From NCBI GenBank assembly GCA_023425485.1, contig JAFACO010000461.1, forward strand, positions 1 through 10,937: DNA of 10,937 nucleotides, in the 5' to 3' direction. A model generated the notes under the pieces. The model saw only the letters and a program-made list of their open reading frames with translations, was not told the DNA's origin and ran no database searches. How positions within the stretch are numbered: the stretch's first letter is position 1; the number at the start of each line of letters is the position of its first letter. Source of the DNA: Bacillota bacterium. Its GTDB lineage: Bacteria; Bacillota; Clostridia; Lachnospirales; Lachnospiraceae. Position numbers and translations under genes: made by a program. Below, piece by piece: positions 1-6,409 of the stretch.

Positions 1-8
1 TTCTTCAT
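1..8 (-). CDS. Start of the next operon gene (partial, only first codons visible)
   Basis: Directly after the capF stop codon the minus strand reads TAAATGAAGAA, so an ATG begins at position 8 and runs off the window. It is preceded at a 5-nt distance by GGGGAGG, an excellent ribosome binding site inside the last codons of capF. Only Met-Lys and part of a third codon are visible, so the product cannot be read. In the capE-capF-capG pathway known from Staphylococcus aureus, the CapF reductase is followed by the UDP-FucNAc 2-epimerase CapG. A CapG/WecB-like epimerase is therefore a reasonable guess from context, but only a guess. Confidence 0.55.
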
Positions 9-1118
9 TTATACCTCCCCATAGTTTGTGTCAGGCTTATTGCTATCAAAGCTTTCGTTCGCCCATATAATTGTAACGAGATTGGTATCACCGAGATTTT
101 CAATATTATGAACATAACCACAGGGCAGATAAACAAACTGAAGTTTTTCCCCTGTCACATAGTAGGAAATCACCTCATTCGAATTAAGGTTACGAAGACG
201 TATTACTCCTTCTCCACTAACTACTAGAAAACGCTCATTTTTGGAATTGTGCCAGTGATTACCTTTGAGTATACCGGGTTTTGAAATGTTAACTGATACT
301 TGCCCAAAGCTCTCCTGTTTTAGAAACTCTGTAAAAGACCCTCTGTGATCCGAATGCATCAACAAATCCTGACACAAACCCTCTACTGGTAGATAGCTTA
401 GATAAGTAGAATACAGTTTTTTTGTAAACAGATCAGAAAGATCAGGTATTATCTGTTTCTTATGACAATCCCGGAAAGAATGAAGTAATTCTGCAATTTT
501 TATAAGCATAACAGTATGGGTTTTGGAAATTTCATAGTAATACTCTTCTTGAGGAGTCTGATTACTAATTTTATTCATTAGCTCCTCCACTAGATCATCA
601 ATATAAACTAATTCCAAAGGCATTTCAGAAGAATGTACTTCAATTGGTAAGCCCTGTGCTATATTATGGCAAAAAGTTGCAACAACACTATTGTAATTTG
701 GTCGGCACCACTTTCCAAATACATTTTTAAATCGATAAATATATAGTCTAGCTCCAGTTGAATTAGCATAATTAACCAGCAACTCTTCCCCTGCTTTTTT
801 ACTCCTCCCATAAGGGTTATCCTGTGTTGCCTGTATGGAGGATGCATATACGATAGGACAATAATTTTGAAATTTACTAAGGGTTGTAACCAGTGTGTTT
901 GTAAAATCCTTGTTATGAACTATGTAGTCACTTTCCTCTTTAGGACGATTTGAACCAGCCAAATGGTAAACAAACTCCGCTTCTTTACAATAATGCTCAA
1001 AATCCTCAGTTGAAGTATTAATATCGCACTCATATATGGTATATTGCTTTTCATTTTTTAGATTTGCGATTAAGTTTTTACCAATAAAACCTCTTGCACC
1101 TGTTACTAATATCCTCAT
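9..1118 (-). CDS. capF: CapF-type bifunctional UDP-sugar reductase/epimerase (UDP-L-FucNAc pathway)
   Basis: This 369-residue protein is the same length as S. aureus CapF and has the same two-domain plan. The N-terminal extended SDR domain (about residues 1-240) begins with the NAD(P)-binding motif TGARGFIG (6-13), contains SSIQATQDNPYG and has the catalytic Tyr103-x3-Lys107. The phrases FGKWCRPNYNSV and LYSTYLSYLP are hallmarks of the family. The C-terminal cupin domain (about 250-369) carries RGSFTEF, GQVSVNISKPG, KGNHWH (H288, H290) and GYVHNIENLGDT (H337), with histidines suited to bind metal. In known systems CapF acts on the CapE product to give UDP-2-acetamido-2,6-dideoxy-L-talose, which CapG epimerises to UDP-L-FucNAc, a precursor of capsule or wall glycan. 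The ATG has GGAG 7 nt upstream. No CapE dehydratase is visible in the window, so it must lie elsewhere. Family assignment is firm; the sugar product is inferred from the family. Confidence 0.93.
   Translation of the reverse strand: MRILVTGARGFIGKNLIANLKNEKQYTIYECDINTSTEDFEHYCKEAEFVYHLAGSNRPKEESDYIVHNKDFTNTLVTTLSKFQNYCPIVYASSIQATQDNPYGRSKKAGEELLVNYANSTGARLYIYRFKNVFGKWCRPNYNSVVATFCHNIAQGLPIEVHSSEMPLELVYIDDLVEELMNKISNQTPQEEYYYEISKTHTVMLIKIAELLHSFRDCHKKQIIPDLSDLFTKKLYSTYLSYLPVEGLCQDLLMHSDHRGSFTEFLKQESFGQVSVNISKPGILKGNHWHNSKNERFLVVSGEGVIRLRNLNSNEVISYYVTGEKLQFVYLPCGYVHNIENLGDTNLVTIIWANESFDSNKPDTNYGEV
14..20 (-). promoter_or_regulatory. Ribosome binding site GGGGAGG for the gene starting at position 8
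   Basis: GGGGAGG on the minus strand lies 5 nt before the ATG at 8-6 and within the last codons of capF. It is the main evidence that a translationally coupled gene continues beyond the left edge. Confidence 0.6.
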
Positions 1119-1166
1119 ATTGAATCTCCATTACTGTACTATGTGCCAACTCAAAATGTTCCAATT

Positions 1167-1191
1167 GAAAGTGATTCGTTACTGTTCACAC
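1167..1191 (-). repeat. Imperfect palindromic intergenic repeat, copy 2
   Basis: The minus strand carries a GTGAAC...AATCACTTTC element in the spacer before capF. It shares the AATCACTTTC half and the complementary GTGAA half with the copies at 1223-1244 and 6388-6406, with a longer, divergent loop. It can fold as a short GUGA/UCAC hairpin. Function is unknown. Confidence 0.4.
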
Positions 1192-1219
1192 GTATCTTAA
1201 CACTTGCTGTTAGGATACG
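1191..1219. repeat. 12-bp inverted repeat with 5-nt loop
   Basis: The arms CGTATCTTAACA (1191-1202) and TGTTAGGATACG (1208-1219) pair at 11 of 12 positions around the loop CTTGC. The one non-Watson-Crick pair is a G-U wobble if transcribed from the plus strand, but a C-A mismatch in the operon's own transcript. No U-tract follows it on the minus strand, so it does not look like a classical terminator. It could be an RNA processing or stability element between the GNAT and capF genes. Confidence 0.5.
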
Positions 1220-1222
1220 GAA

Positions 1223-1244
1223 GAAAGTGATTCTTCTTTCACTC
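1223..1244 (-). repeat. Imperfect palindromic intergenic repeat, copy 1
   Basis: Just after the GNAT stop codon the minus strand reads GAGTGAAAG..., ending in AATCACTTTC, with AGTGA/TCACT arms. It closely resembles the element at 6388-6406, which also lies directly downstream of a gene end and is also preceded by a GAGGTA sequence. A shared dispersed repeat is the simplest reading. Confidence 0.45.
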
Positions 1245-1252
1245 TACCTCCT

Positions 1253-1792
1253 CTAGGCCGATGTTATAAACTCTTCTCGAAGTAAGGATAGAATTAAGGA
1301 ATTCCAATATCGTCCCTCATAGTAATAATGTTCTCTTAAAACGCCATCCGTCTGAAATCCGAGTTGTCGTAATAATGCTTTTTTCTTTGTATCAAATTCA
1401 TAAATTTCTGCCCAGACTTTATTTAACCCTAACTGATAGAAAGCAAAATCAAGTAAAAGCTTGCAACTTTCGTCGGCATAGCCAAGATCATCAATATACG
1501 CTTCCTTAAAACCAATATATAAGGACAGGTCAGAATGCCGGTTAATCCAGTTAATGTAACATAAACCACAGCAGCCTAATAATTCATGATCTTCCTTTCT
1601 TCTTATGGAAAACATTATTGTGGCGGGGTCAGTCAGTACTTTACGTAAGTACCATTCCTCTTGCATTTCACTGCTAAGTTCCCTGTGTTCACGAAAAAAC
1701 TTCTTAAACTCTTCCTTGTTTCTCCATTCTTTTAATAGAGTAAGGTCCTCTCGTTCAATGGCTGTCAATGCAACCAGCTGCCCTTGTTTCAA
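1253..1792 (-). CDS. GNAT N-acetyltransferase, RimJ/PseH-like (likely sugar N-acetylation)
   Basis: This 179-residue GNAT-fold protein has the layout of the RimJ/RimL and PseH-type branch. Near the N terminus it has LTAIEREDLTLLKEWRN (9-25). The central LYIGFKEAYIDDLGYADES (91-109) is the acetyl-CoA pyrophosphate-binding region, where Asp101 stands at the first position of the usual (R/Q)xxGx(G/A) motif. The C-terminal part is LGLNKVWAEIYEFDTKKKALLRQLGF followed by GVLREHYYYEGRYWNS. It lies just downstream of a NeuB-like synthase in a sugar operon. N-acetylation of an amino sugar in that pathway, as PseH does for pseudaminic acid, is therefore the likely role by context. The start is TTG: the frame is closed by TAG a few codons upstream and has no ATG or GTG. 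GGTGA lies 4 nt before the TTG and AGAAAGG 13 nt before it. The spacer to the synthase is 47 bp. Confidence 0.8.
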   Translation of the reverse strand: MKQGQLVALTAIEREDLTLLKEWRNKEEFKKFFREHRELSSEMQEEWYLRKVLTDPATIMFSIRRKEDHELLGCCGLCYINWINRHSDLSLYIGFKEAYIDDLGYADESCKLLLDFAFYQLGLNKVWAEIYEFDTKKKALLRQLGFQTDGVLREHYYYEGRYWNSLILSLLREEFITSA

Positions 1793-1839
1793 GCTCTCAC
1801 CGAATCCTTTCTACATCAGTAGACCATACTTAATCAGTC

Positions 1840-2901
1840 TTATTCAAAGTCCTCCCACTTAATGCAAGTATCCTTATCTACCTGCTTTTTAAGTTTCTTA
1901 CCTAAGATATCCTCTAAATTATGAGGACTTATCCCTGCGGGGTTCATTGGTCTTAATGGATGGACATCCTCTTTAACCAGGACGGAGCCACTCTGCTTAT
2001 TGTTCCTATAGTATAACGATCTTTTTTGAATCCTTGCGGTTTCTGCTTCATTTCCCTCTATCCTCTTCACTCCATCGCCAAGAGCTGCCCATAAATCCCT
2101 CGAACGGTTTACCATCTCTCTCCAGGTTACCGGATTCATAGCAAAGGTATGATCAGGACCACTCCTACTATTATCATCTGTAAAATGCTTTTCAATAACC
2201 CTTGCACCAAGGGCTATGGCACCAAGTACGGTAACATCTCCTGGTGTATGATCCGACAAACCTAGAATTAAATCTGGATACTGGCGAGCATAGGTTTTTA
2301 AAACATTTAAGTTTATATAATTAAAATTACTGCTGCTTGCTGTATAATTGGTATTGCATTGCATTACAACCACCCTAGAATGAAAGGCACGAACTGCTTG
2401 AACTGCTCTCTCAACTTCTTGAAGGGTAGAAGCTCCCGTGGCCAATAATACAGGTTTTTTATGAGCAGCAATTGCCTCAATTAATTCGATCCAGGTAATG
2501 TCACCTGATCCTACTTTAAAGGCATTTACATAGGGAGCAACTTCCTTCACAGTGGTCAAATCATATGGTGTCGTTAGATATTCAATCCCAACTTCCTCAC
2601 ATTTCCGTTTTAAAAGTTGAGTCCATTCTTTCTCAATGCTATATTGTTCGTATACTTCATAAACGGATTTATTCCAGGAAGCCTGATGTGAGAGTCTGCC
2701 TCCCAAACTATCAAATCCATTTCTACTTACAATTGTAGCTGCAGAGAAGTTCTGAAATTTGGCTGCATCGGCACCTGCTGCTTTGGCAAGTTCAATCAAA
2801 TGATAGGCTCTCGATAATTCTCCATCATGATTTGCAGCAATATCAGCAATAAAGTAGGGAGGCGTATCTTCTGCAATTCTTCGATTACCAATGTTAATCA
2901 T
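1840..2901 (-). CDS. NeuB/SpsE-family nonulosonic (sialic-acid-like) acid synthase
   Basis: This 353-residue protein has the standard two-domain form. The TIM-barrel condensing domain (about residues 15-265) is followed by a C-terminal SAF/antifreeze-like domain (about 293-349). Family marks include YFIADIAANHDG (16-27), AAKFQ (46-50), YLTTPYD (108-114), FKVGSGD, LLATGAS, GLSDHTPGD (His218), VIEKHFT (His239) and SGPDHTFAMNP. The two histidines match the metal-binding pair of NeuB enzymes, and LRPMNPAGISP (Arg317) matches the SAF-domain arginine region. These enzymes condense phosphoenolpyruvate with a six-carbon amino sugar to make N-acetylneuraminate, legionaminate, pseudaminate or related acids. 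The exact substrate cannot be read from sequence. The ATG overlaps the stop of a four-codon mini-ORF (ATGA), and AGAAAGG lies 12 nt upstream. Neighbouring cytidylyltransferase, aminotransferase, reductase and acetyltransferase genes support a dedicated nonulosonate route. Confidence 0.9.
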   Translation of the reverse strand: MINIGNRRIAEDTPPYFIADIAANHDGELSRAYHLIELAKAAGADAAKFQNFSAATIVSRNGFDSLGGRLSHQASWNKSVYEVYEQYSIEKEWTQLLKRKCEEVGIEYLTTPYDLTTVKEVAPYVNAFKVGSGDITWIELIEAIAAHKKPVLLATGASTLQEVERAVQAVRAFHSRVVVMQCNTNYTASSSNFNYINLNVLKTYARQYPDLILGLSDHTPGDVTVLGAIALGARVIEKHFTDDNSRSGPDHTFAMNPVTWREMVNRSRDLWAALGDGVKRIEGNEAETARIQKRSLYYRNNKQSGSVLVKEDVHPLRPMNPAGISPHNLEDILGKKLKKQVDKDTCIKWEDFE

Positions 2902-2907
2902 ATAAAA

Positions 2908-2920
2908 ACCATGCCTTTCT
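2908..2920 (-). promoter_or_regulatory. Shared 13-nt leader motif AGAAAGGCATGGT before the NeuB-like gene
   Basis: The 13 nt AGAAAGGCATGGT occur identically at 10298-10310. In both places the AGAAAGG part ends 12 nt before the start codon. The ATG within the motif opens a four-codon ORF (ATG GTT TTT ATA TGA here) whose TGA overlaps the gene's ATG. It may be a distant ribosome binding site or a tiny leader. The biological meaning is inference. Confidence 0.4.
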
Positions 2921-2942
2921 CAATGTCTGCAAATTTTGAACC

Positions 2943-2958
2943 TTAGATAAAAATCTAA
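2943..2958. repeat. Small hairpin TTAGAT-AAAA-ATCTAA
   Basis: A perfect 6-bp inverted repeat with a 4-nt loop lies at the end of the dehydrogenase gene and overlaps its stop codon. It is too short, and lacks a U-tract on the minus strand, so I do not call it a terminator. Confidence 0.3.
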
Positions 2959-3860
2959 CCTTTTTTCAGTTGTTCATGGTACCGTCTGTCATACAGCCTC
3001 TTGAATTCTTTTACACCTTCCAGTGGTGTACTGATATGAATTCCTAATTCCTTGGATATCTTTTCATTGCTAAGCCCCATATTCTTGGTTCTGGGTGCTC
3101 TAAATTCATGATCTTCCATGGAAGCCTGGAAGATAGCTCCGCTTAATTTAAATTCTTCCATAATAGCAATTGCAATCTCATACTTGGAAATTGAACCAGT
3201 GCTGCAAATATGATAGAGACCACATAAATTCCTATCAATACACATGGACAGAATACTTGCCAGTTCATTTACTAAGATAGGTGAAAAATAAATATCATAG
3301 AACATGCTAAGATTGTCATTATTATTCAAGGAACTTATAATCCACTCACCAAAGCTATTTTTTTCTCTGTAGTTAAATCCATAAATATTTGTTCTCACCA
3401 CTATATTTTCACTAAATTGTTGAACATATTGCTCCGCTTGCAGTTTAGTGGATGCATATACGCTGATTGGACCCGGAATATCCGTTTCCTTGTAGAGTCC
3501 TTCCTTATTACCATCAAATACGGCATCGGTGGAAATAAAAATCATTTTTACCTTTAGCTCCCTGCACAGCTCTGCTAGGTTTTTGGTAAGTTCGTAGTTA
3601 ACTTTTTGCGCATAGTCCGGCTTTTCTTCGCATTCATCAACATTTACAAGTGCTGCACAATGAATTAGTACATCAACTTTATGTTGAAGAAATAGCTCTC
3701 TAATTTTCTCCAGATCAAAGGCGGAAAAAAGATGACTATCTACTCCTCCTATCTGCACTTTGTTCAAATCCACACCTGATATGTGATATGAATCCTTTAA
3801 TAAATAGGCTAGATTTGAACCTAACATACCAGCTATTCCTGTAATAAAGATGGATTTCAT
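2955..3860 (-). CDS. NAD(P)-dependent sugar dehydrogenase/reductase, RmlD-like extended SDR
   Basis: This 301-residue extended short-chain dehydrogenase/reductase resembles dTDP-4-dehydrorhamnose reductase (RmlD). The Rossmann motif is FITGIAGMLGSN (5-16). It is followed by HCAALVNVDECEEKP (67-81), ISTDAVFDG (109-117) with the active-site Ser/Thr, and catalytic Tyr135-x3-Lys139 in VYASTK. RmlD-type proteins reduce a keto group of a nucleotide sugar. Here it sits between an aminotransferase fusion and a NeuB-like synthase, so reduction of an intermediate of the nonulosonate-type sugar is more likely than rhamnose synthesis, and no other rhamnose gene is seen. Its ATG overlaps the TGA of the upstream fusion gene as ATGA, and GGAG lies 9 nt upstream inside that gene, so translation is probably coupled. 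The exact substrate is unknown. Confidence 0.85.
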   Translation of the reverse strand: MKSIFITGIAGMLGSNLAYLLKDSYHISGVDLNKVQIGGVDSHLFSAFDLEKIRELFLQHKVDVLIHCAALVNVDECEEKPDYAQKVNYELTKNLAELCRELKVKMIFISTDAVFDGNKEGLYKETDIPGPISVYASTKLQAEQYVQQFSENIVVRTNIYGFNYREKNSFGEWIISSLNNNDNLSMFYDIYFSPILVNELASILSMCIDRNLCGLYHICSTGSISKYEIAIAIMEEFKLSGAIFQASMEDHEFRAPRTKNMGLSNEKISKELGIHISTPLEGVKEFKRLYDRRYHEQLKKG

Positions 3861-6313
3861 TTAGCAACACTCCGATCGTCAAAGAACTGAATTGTCTTCT
3901 TTAATATCTGCATCTGTGCCTTTGCATCCTCTAAGTTCCAGTAATTTGTTTTAAACTGCAATAATTTTCCCTGTAAGTATTCTGCCACCGGGCACAATCC
4001 TTTTTTATACTTGTGCAAATTATGTCTGGATATAAAGCGTTCTCTTTTTAGAAGCTTACGCTCCCTCATCATTGGCTCCAGATAACTTAGCTTCCAAGCC
4101 GCATAGATGCCATCTCCTCCAAAAGCGGCAAATTGATCTCTGAACTCTTTCCAGGTAACCTCTGGATGCTCTAATTTAACAACAAAGGTCCAATAAGTGC
4201 ATTCATATTCCTCACTGACCTTTTGCGGTATTAACCAATCGGTATCTTTGATTGTTTCAAGGTAAAGTTTTGCAACCTCACTTCTTCGACTTACTAATAA
4301 TTCTACCTGTTCAAATTGTGCAAGTGCAACCGCAGCACATAGCTCCGGCATACGATAATTCCAACCCATGGAAACGTGCCTAGCATAATCCGGATCTTGA
4401 ATGGTTTGCTTAGTTATCTTAGCTTTACTCGCTCCGACACCTGCATATCCAAGAGAATTCACTCTTCTGACACCTTCCGCAATTTCCAGCGAATCCGTAA
4501 TTATCATACCTCCCTCACCGCTGGTAATATGCTTGGAGCTTTGAAAACTATAGCTTGCCACATGCCCTAAGGTACCTACTTTTCTATTTTTATAGGTTCC
4601 GAGCATACATTCTGCATTATCCTCAATCACATAGAGGTGATGTCTATTTGCTAATTCCATAATTGCATCCATATCAGGAGAAAGCCCGTAAAGAGAAACT
4701 GTAATAATTGCCTTAGTTTTAGAGGTAATGCATTTCTTAATGGAATCTGCAGTAATTAAAAAGGTATCCCAATCCACATCAGCGTAAATTGGTGTTGCAT
4801 TGGCCTGAAGAACTGCAAATGTGGTGCTGGACATGGTAAGTGGCGGAACAATTACCTCATCCCCAACAGTTATATTCAAAGCCTCTAAAATGGCGTGTAA
4901 GGTTGCAGTTCCATTGACACAGGAAATTGCATATTTTACACCAAATTTATCACAGAAAGCTTTCTCAAGCCTTTGCATCATTACCGCCCCTTTTGAGGAA
5001 CGAAATTCACTGTCAAGTACCTCTTTTACATAGGCTAATTCATTGCCATAAATTCTTTTCTCTACAACAGATACTTCTTTCTGAATGTCTTCTTTTATGT
5101 CATTTATTTCAATCGAACTGATATCATCTTTATTTTCTTTTTCTTCAACTGCATTACTTACATCAACTATTCTTTCTTTTTTTTCTATTTTTTCTGCTTT
5201 ATCTACTTTTTCTACATCTTCTACTTCTTCTACATCTTCTGCATTTTCTGCATTTTCTGCATTTTCTGCATTTTCTACTTCTTCTACTCCTTCAACATCT
5301 TCAACATCTTCTACATCTTCTGCATCTAATTCTACTTTTTCATCTATTTCTTCGTCTGCCAAAATATCTGTTGTTCCATCTTTGTTTTCTTCTTTTATTT
5401 CTGCAACACTAACTTCTTCTTTATCGTTATTATTTTTCTTTAATTCTTCCTTTGCTTCTTCCTTTAATTCTTCCTTTAATTCTTCCTTTAATTCTTCCTT
5501 CGCTTCTTCCTGTCTTCCTCCCTGTAATATTCCCATTTGAATTTCTTCCGCTTGAATTTTTTCTTCCAGCTTTAAGGATTTCAGATAGCCTTCATTTCTT
5601 CTATGGCCCTTATTAAGGTCAGAAAGCTCCGGTTTTCGTTTTAATAATTCAAGTACCTCCTGCATGGAGAAAAGTTCCTTTGGATTTTTATATAGCTCCT
5701 CGTATACACACTTCATGAATTGATAATCCTCTTGTGAATCTACTGTCCACCGAAGTTCTGATATATCGCTTTCATGTTCAAAGTTATATAGTCTAAACTT
5801 TTCTTTATTTTTATAGATATATGGTGTCACGTGTTCCTTTTCAGAAGGTAGATTTGACTCTTCATATGCCTTTTTAAGTGCTTGAAAGGAAAATACTTCA
5901 ACATCAATTCCTTCTGGAAAAGTCGGATGAATTGTGTTGCTTACATAATCATATTGTCCGGTTTCAAAAAGTTCGATAGCTTTAAGTATTACTGCAGGGT
6001 CTTTTAATGGATCATCCGCTGTTAGTCGAACAATGACATCTGCCTTATACTTATCAGCACAAAAATAAAAGCGTTCAAGAACATTCTCCTCGCTACCGCG
6101 AAAACATGCTATCTTATTCGCCAAACAAAGCTCCTCAACAAAATCATCCATAGGATTCACTGTGGTTGCTACAATAAGCTCTGATATTTTATCCACTGCA
6201 CGTATCCGAGCTACAATCTGCTCGATTAAGGTTTTATCACCCAAAGGCAGTAATACCTTTCCTGGTAGCCTTGTTGATGACATTCTTGCTTGTAGAATTG
6301 CGATAATATGCAT
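3857..6313 (-). CDS. Fusion: SpsF-like cytidylyltransferase + acidic repeat linker + DegT-family aminotransferase
   Basis: This 818-residue protein contains two complete enzymes. Residues 1-250 form an SpsF/NeuA-like nucleotidyltransferase: ILQARMSSTRLPGKVLLPLG (5-24), RLTADDPLKDP (96-106), FPEGIDVEVFS (132-142), EKEHVTPYIY (158-167), and the ending RRNEGYLKSL that usually closes stand-alone SpsF proteins. Such enzymes transfer CMP to acidic sugars. Residues 251-416 are a Glu/Lys/Asp-rich repetitive linker. Residues 417-818 form a DegT/DnrJ/EryC1/StrS PLP aminotransferase with VNGTATLH (466-473), YVIEDNAECMLG (561-572), SFQSSKHITSGEGGMI with the PLP-binding Lys594, and MGWNYRMPELCAA; these enzymes aminate keto-sugars. 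I chose the ATG at 6313 because GGAGG lies 5 nt upstream and the protein then starts with the conserved MHIIAILQAR. A start at 6343 would add ten non-conserved residues and lacks such a site. SpsF and SpsC-like enzymes are normally separate, so the fusion is unusual. The reading frame is intact. Confidence 0.9.
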   Translation of the reverse strand: MHIIAILQARMSSTRLPGKVLLPLGDKTLIEQIVARIRAVDKISELIVATTVNPMDDFVEELCLANKIACFRGSEENVLERFYFCADKYKADVIVRLTADDPLKDPAVILKAIELFETGQYDYVSNTIHPTFPEGIDVEVFSFQALKKAYEESNLPSEKEHVTPYIYKNKEKFRLYNFEHESDISELRWTVDSQEDYQFMKCVYEELYKNPKELFSMQEVLELLKRKPELSDLNKGHRRNEGYLKSLKLEEKIQAEEIQMGILQGGRQEEAKEELKEELKEELKEEAKEELKKNNNDKEEVSVAEIKEENKDGTTDILADEEIDEKVELDAEDVEDVEDVEGVEEVENAENAENAENAEDVEEVEDVEKVDKAEKIEKKERIVDVSNAVEEKENKDDISSIEINDIKEDIQKEVSVVEKRIYGNELAYVKEVLDSEFRSSKGAVMMQRLEKAFCDKFGVKYAISCVNGTATLHAILEALNITVGDEVIVPPLTMSSTTFAVLQANATPIYADVDWDTFLITADSIKKCITSKTKAIITVSLYGLSPDMDAIMELANRHHLYVIEDNAECMLGTYKNRKVGTLGHVASYSFQSSKHITSGEGGMIITDSLEIAEGVRRVNSLGYAGVGASKAKITKQTIQDPDYARHVSMGWNYRMPELCAAVALAQFEQVELLVSRRSEVAKLYLETIKDTDWLIPQKVSEEYECTYWTFVVKLEHPEVTWKEFRDQFAAFGGDGIYAAWKLSYLEPMMRERKLLKRERFISRHNLHKYKKGLCPVAEYLQGKLLQFKTNYWNLEDAKAQMQILKKTIQFFDDRSVAK
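5241..5276. repeat. 9-bp tandem repeat, 4 exact copies (GCATTTTCT)
   Basis: Four perfect head-to-tail copies of GCATTTTCT on the plus strand encode the ENAENAENAENA tract on the minus strand. They are flanked by related degenerate 9-bp units encoding VED/VEE triplets. The exactness of the copies at DNA level suggests recent slippage. Confidence 0.9.
5439..5510. repeat. 12-bp tandem repeat, 6 copies (TTTAATTCTTCC type)
   Basis: Six consecutive 12-bp units are present: four identical TTTAATTCTTCC copies, one TTTGCTTCTTCC and one TTCGCTTCTTCC. On the coding strand they give KEEL and KEEA repeats. A variable-number tandem repeat is likely. Confidence 0.9.
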
Positions 6314-6356
6314 ACCTGCCTCCATGATGGCGCATTGCGCCATTACAAAATGTGAT

Positions 6357-6382
6357 GAAAGAATCCGTCAACGGATTCTTTC
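6357..6382. repeat. Perfect 11-bp inverted repeat with TCAA loop
   Basis: GAAAGAATCCG (6357-6367) and CGGATTCTTTC (6372-6382) form a perfect 11-bp stem in the spacer between the aldo/keto reductase and fusion genes. The minus strand has no immediate U-tract (ATCACATTTT follows), so a strong terminator is unlikely. Control of downstream expression or mRNA processing inside the operon is possible. Confidence 0.6.
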
Positions 6383-6387
6383 CGAGT

Positions 6388-6406
6388 GAAAGTGATTTTT
6401 TCACTC
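6388..6406 (-). repeat. Imperfect palindromic intergenic repeat, copy 3
   Basis: The 19-nt minus-strand element GAGTGAAAAAATCACTTTC lies just after the aldo/keto reductase stop codon and beside the 11-bp hairpin. It shares GAGTGAAA and AATCACTTTC with the element at 1223-1244. Together with the adjoining CACTC (6384-6387 extends one arm) it can form an 8-bp stem, GAGTGAAA/TTTCACTC. Confidence 0.45.
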
Positions 6407-6409
6407 TTC

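Larger units (their letters stand above)
5066..5560 (-). repeat. Repeat-rich acidic linker region within the fusion gene
   Basis: Residues 252-416 of the fusion protein are almost wholly Glu, Lys, Asp, Val, Ala and Asn with little hydrophobic core. The region is built of short repeats: KEEL/KEEA near its start, then VED, VEE and ENA triplets. It should be extended, helical or disordered and highly negative, acting as a spacer between the two enzymes. It probably grew by replication slippage. All units are multiples of 3 bp, so copy-number change keeps the frame. Confidence 0.8.

Noticed and set aside
2955..3860. Rhamnose biosynthesis rmlD
   Set aside because: The fold and motifs are RmlD-like, but no rmlA, rmlB or rmlC is nearby, and the gene is coupled to nonulosonate-type genes.
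5241..5510. CRISPR-like array
   Set aside because: The repeats are directly adjacent 9- and 12-bp units without spacers and lie inside a coding frame.
5085..5540. Plus-strand open frame encoding a Ser/Thr/Phe-rich protein
   Set aside because: It is the antisense image of the Glu-rich repeat linker in the fusion gene: GAA codons read backwards give Ser and Phe codons. It has no ribosome binding site and no recognisable domain.
6357..6382. Rho-independent terminator
   Set aside because: The stem is perfect but no U-tract follows on the transcribed strand, and the operon continues without a visible promoter downstream.
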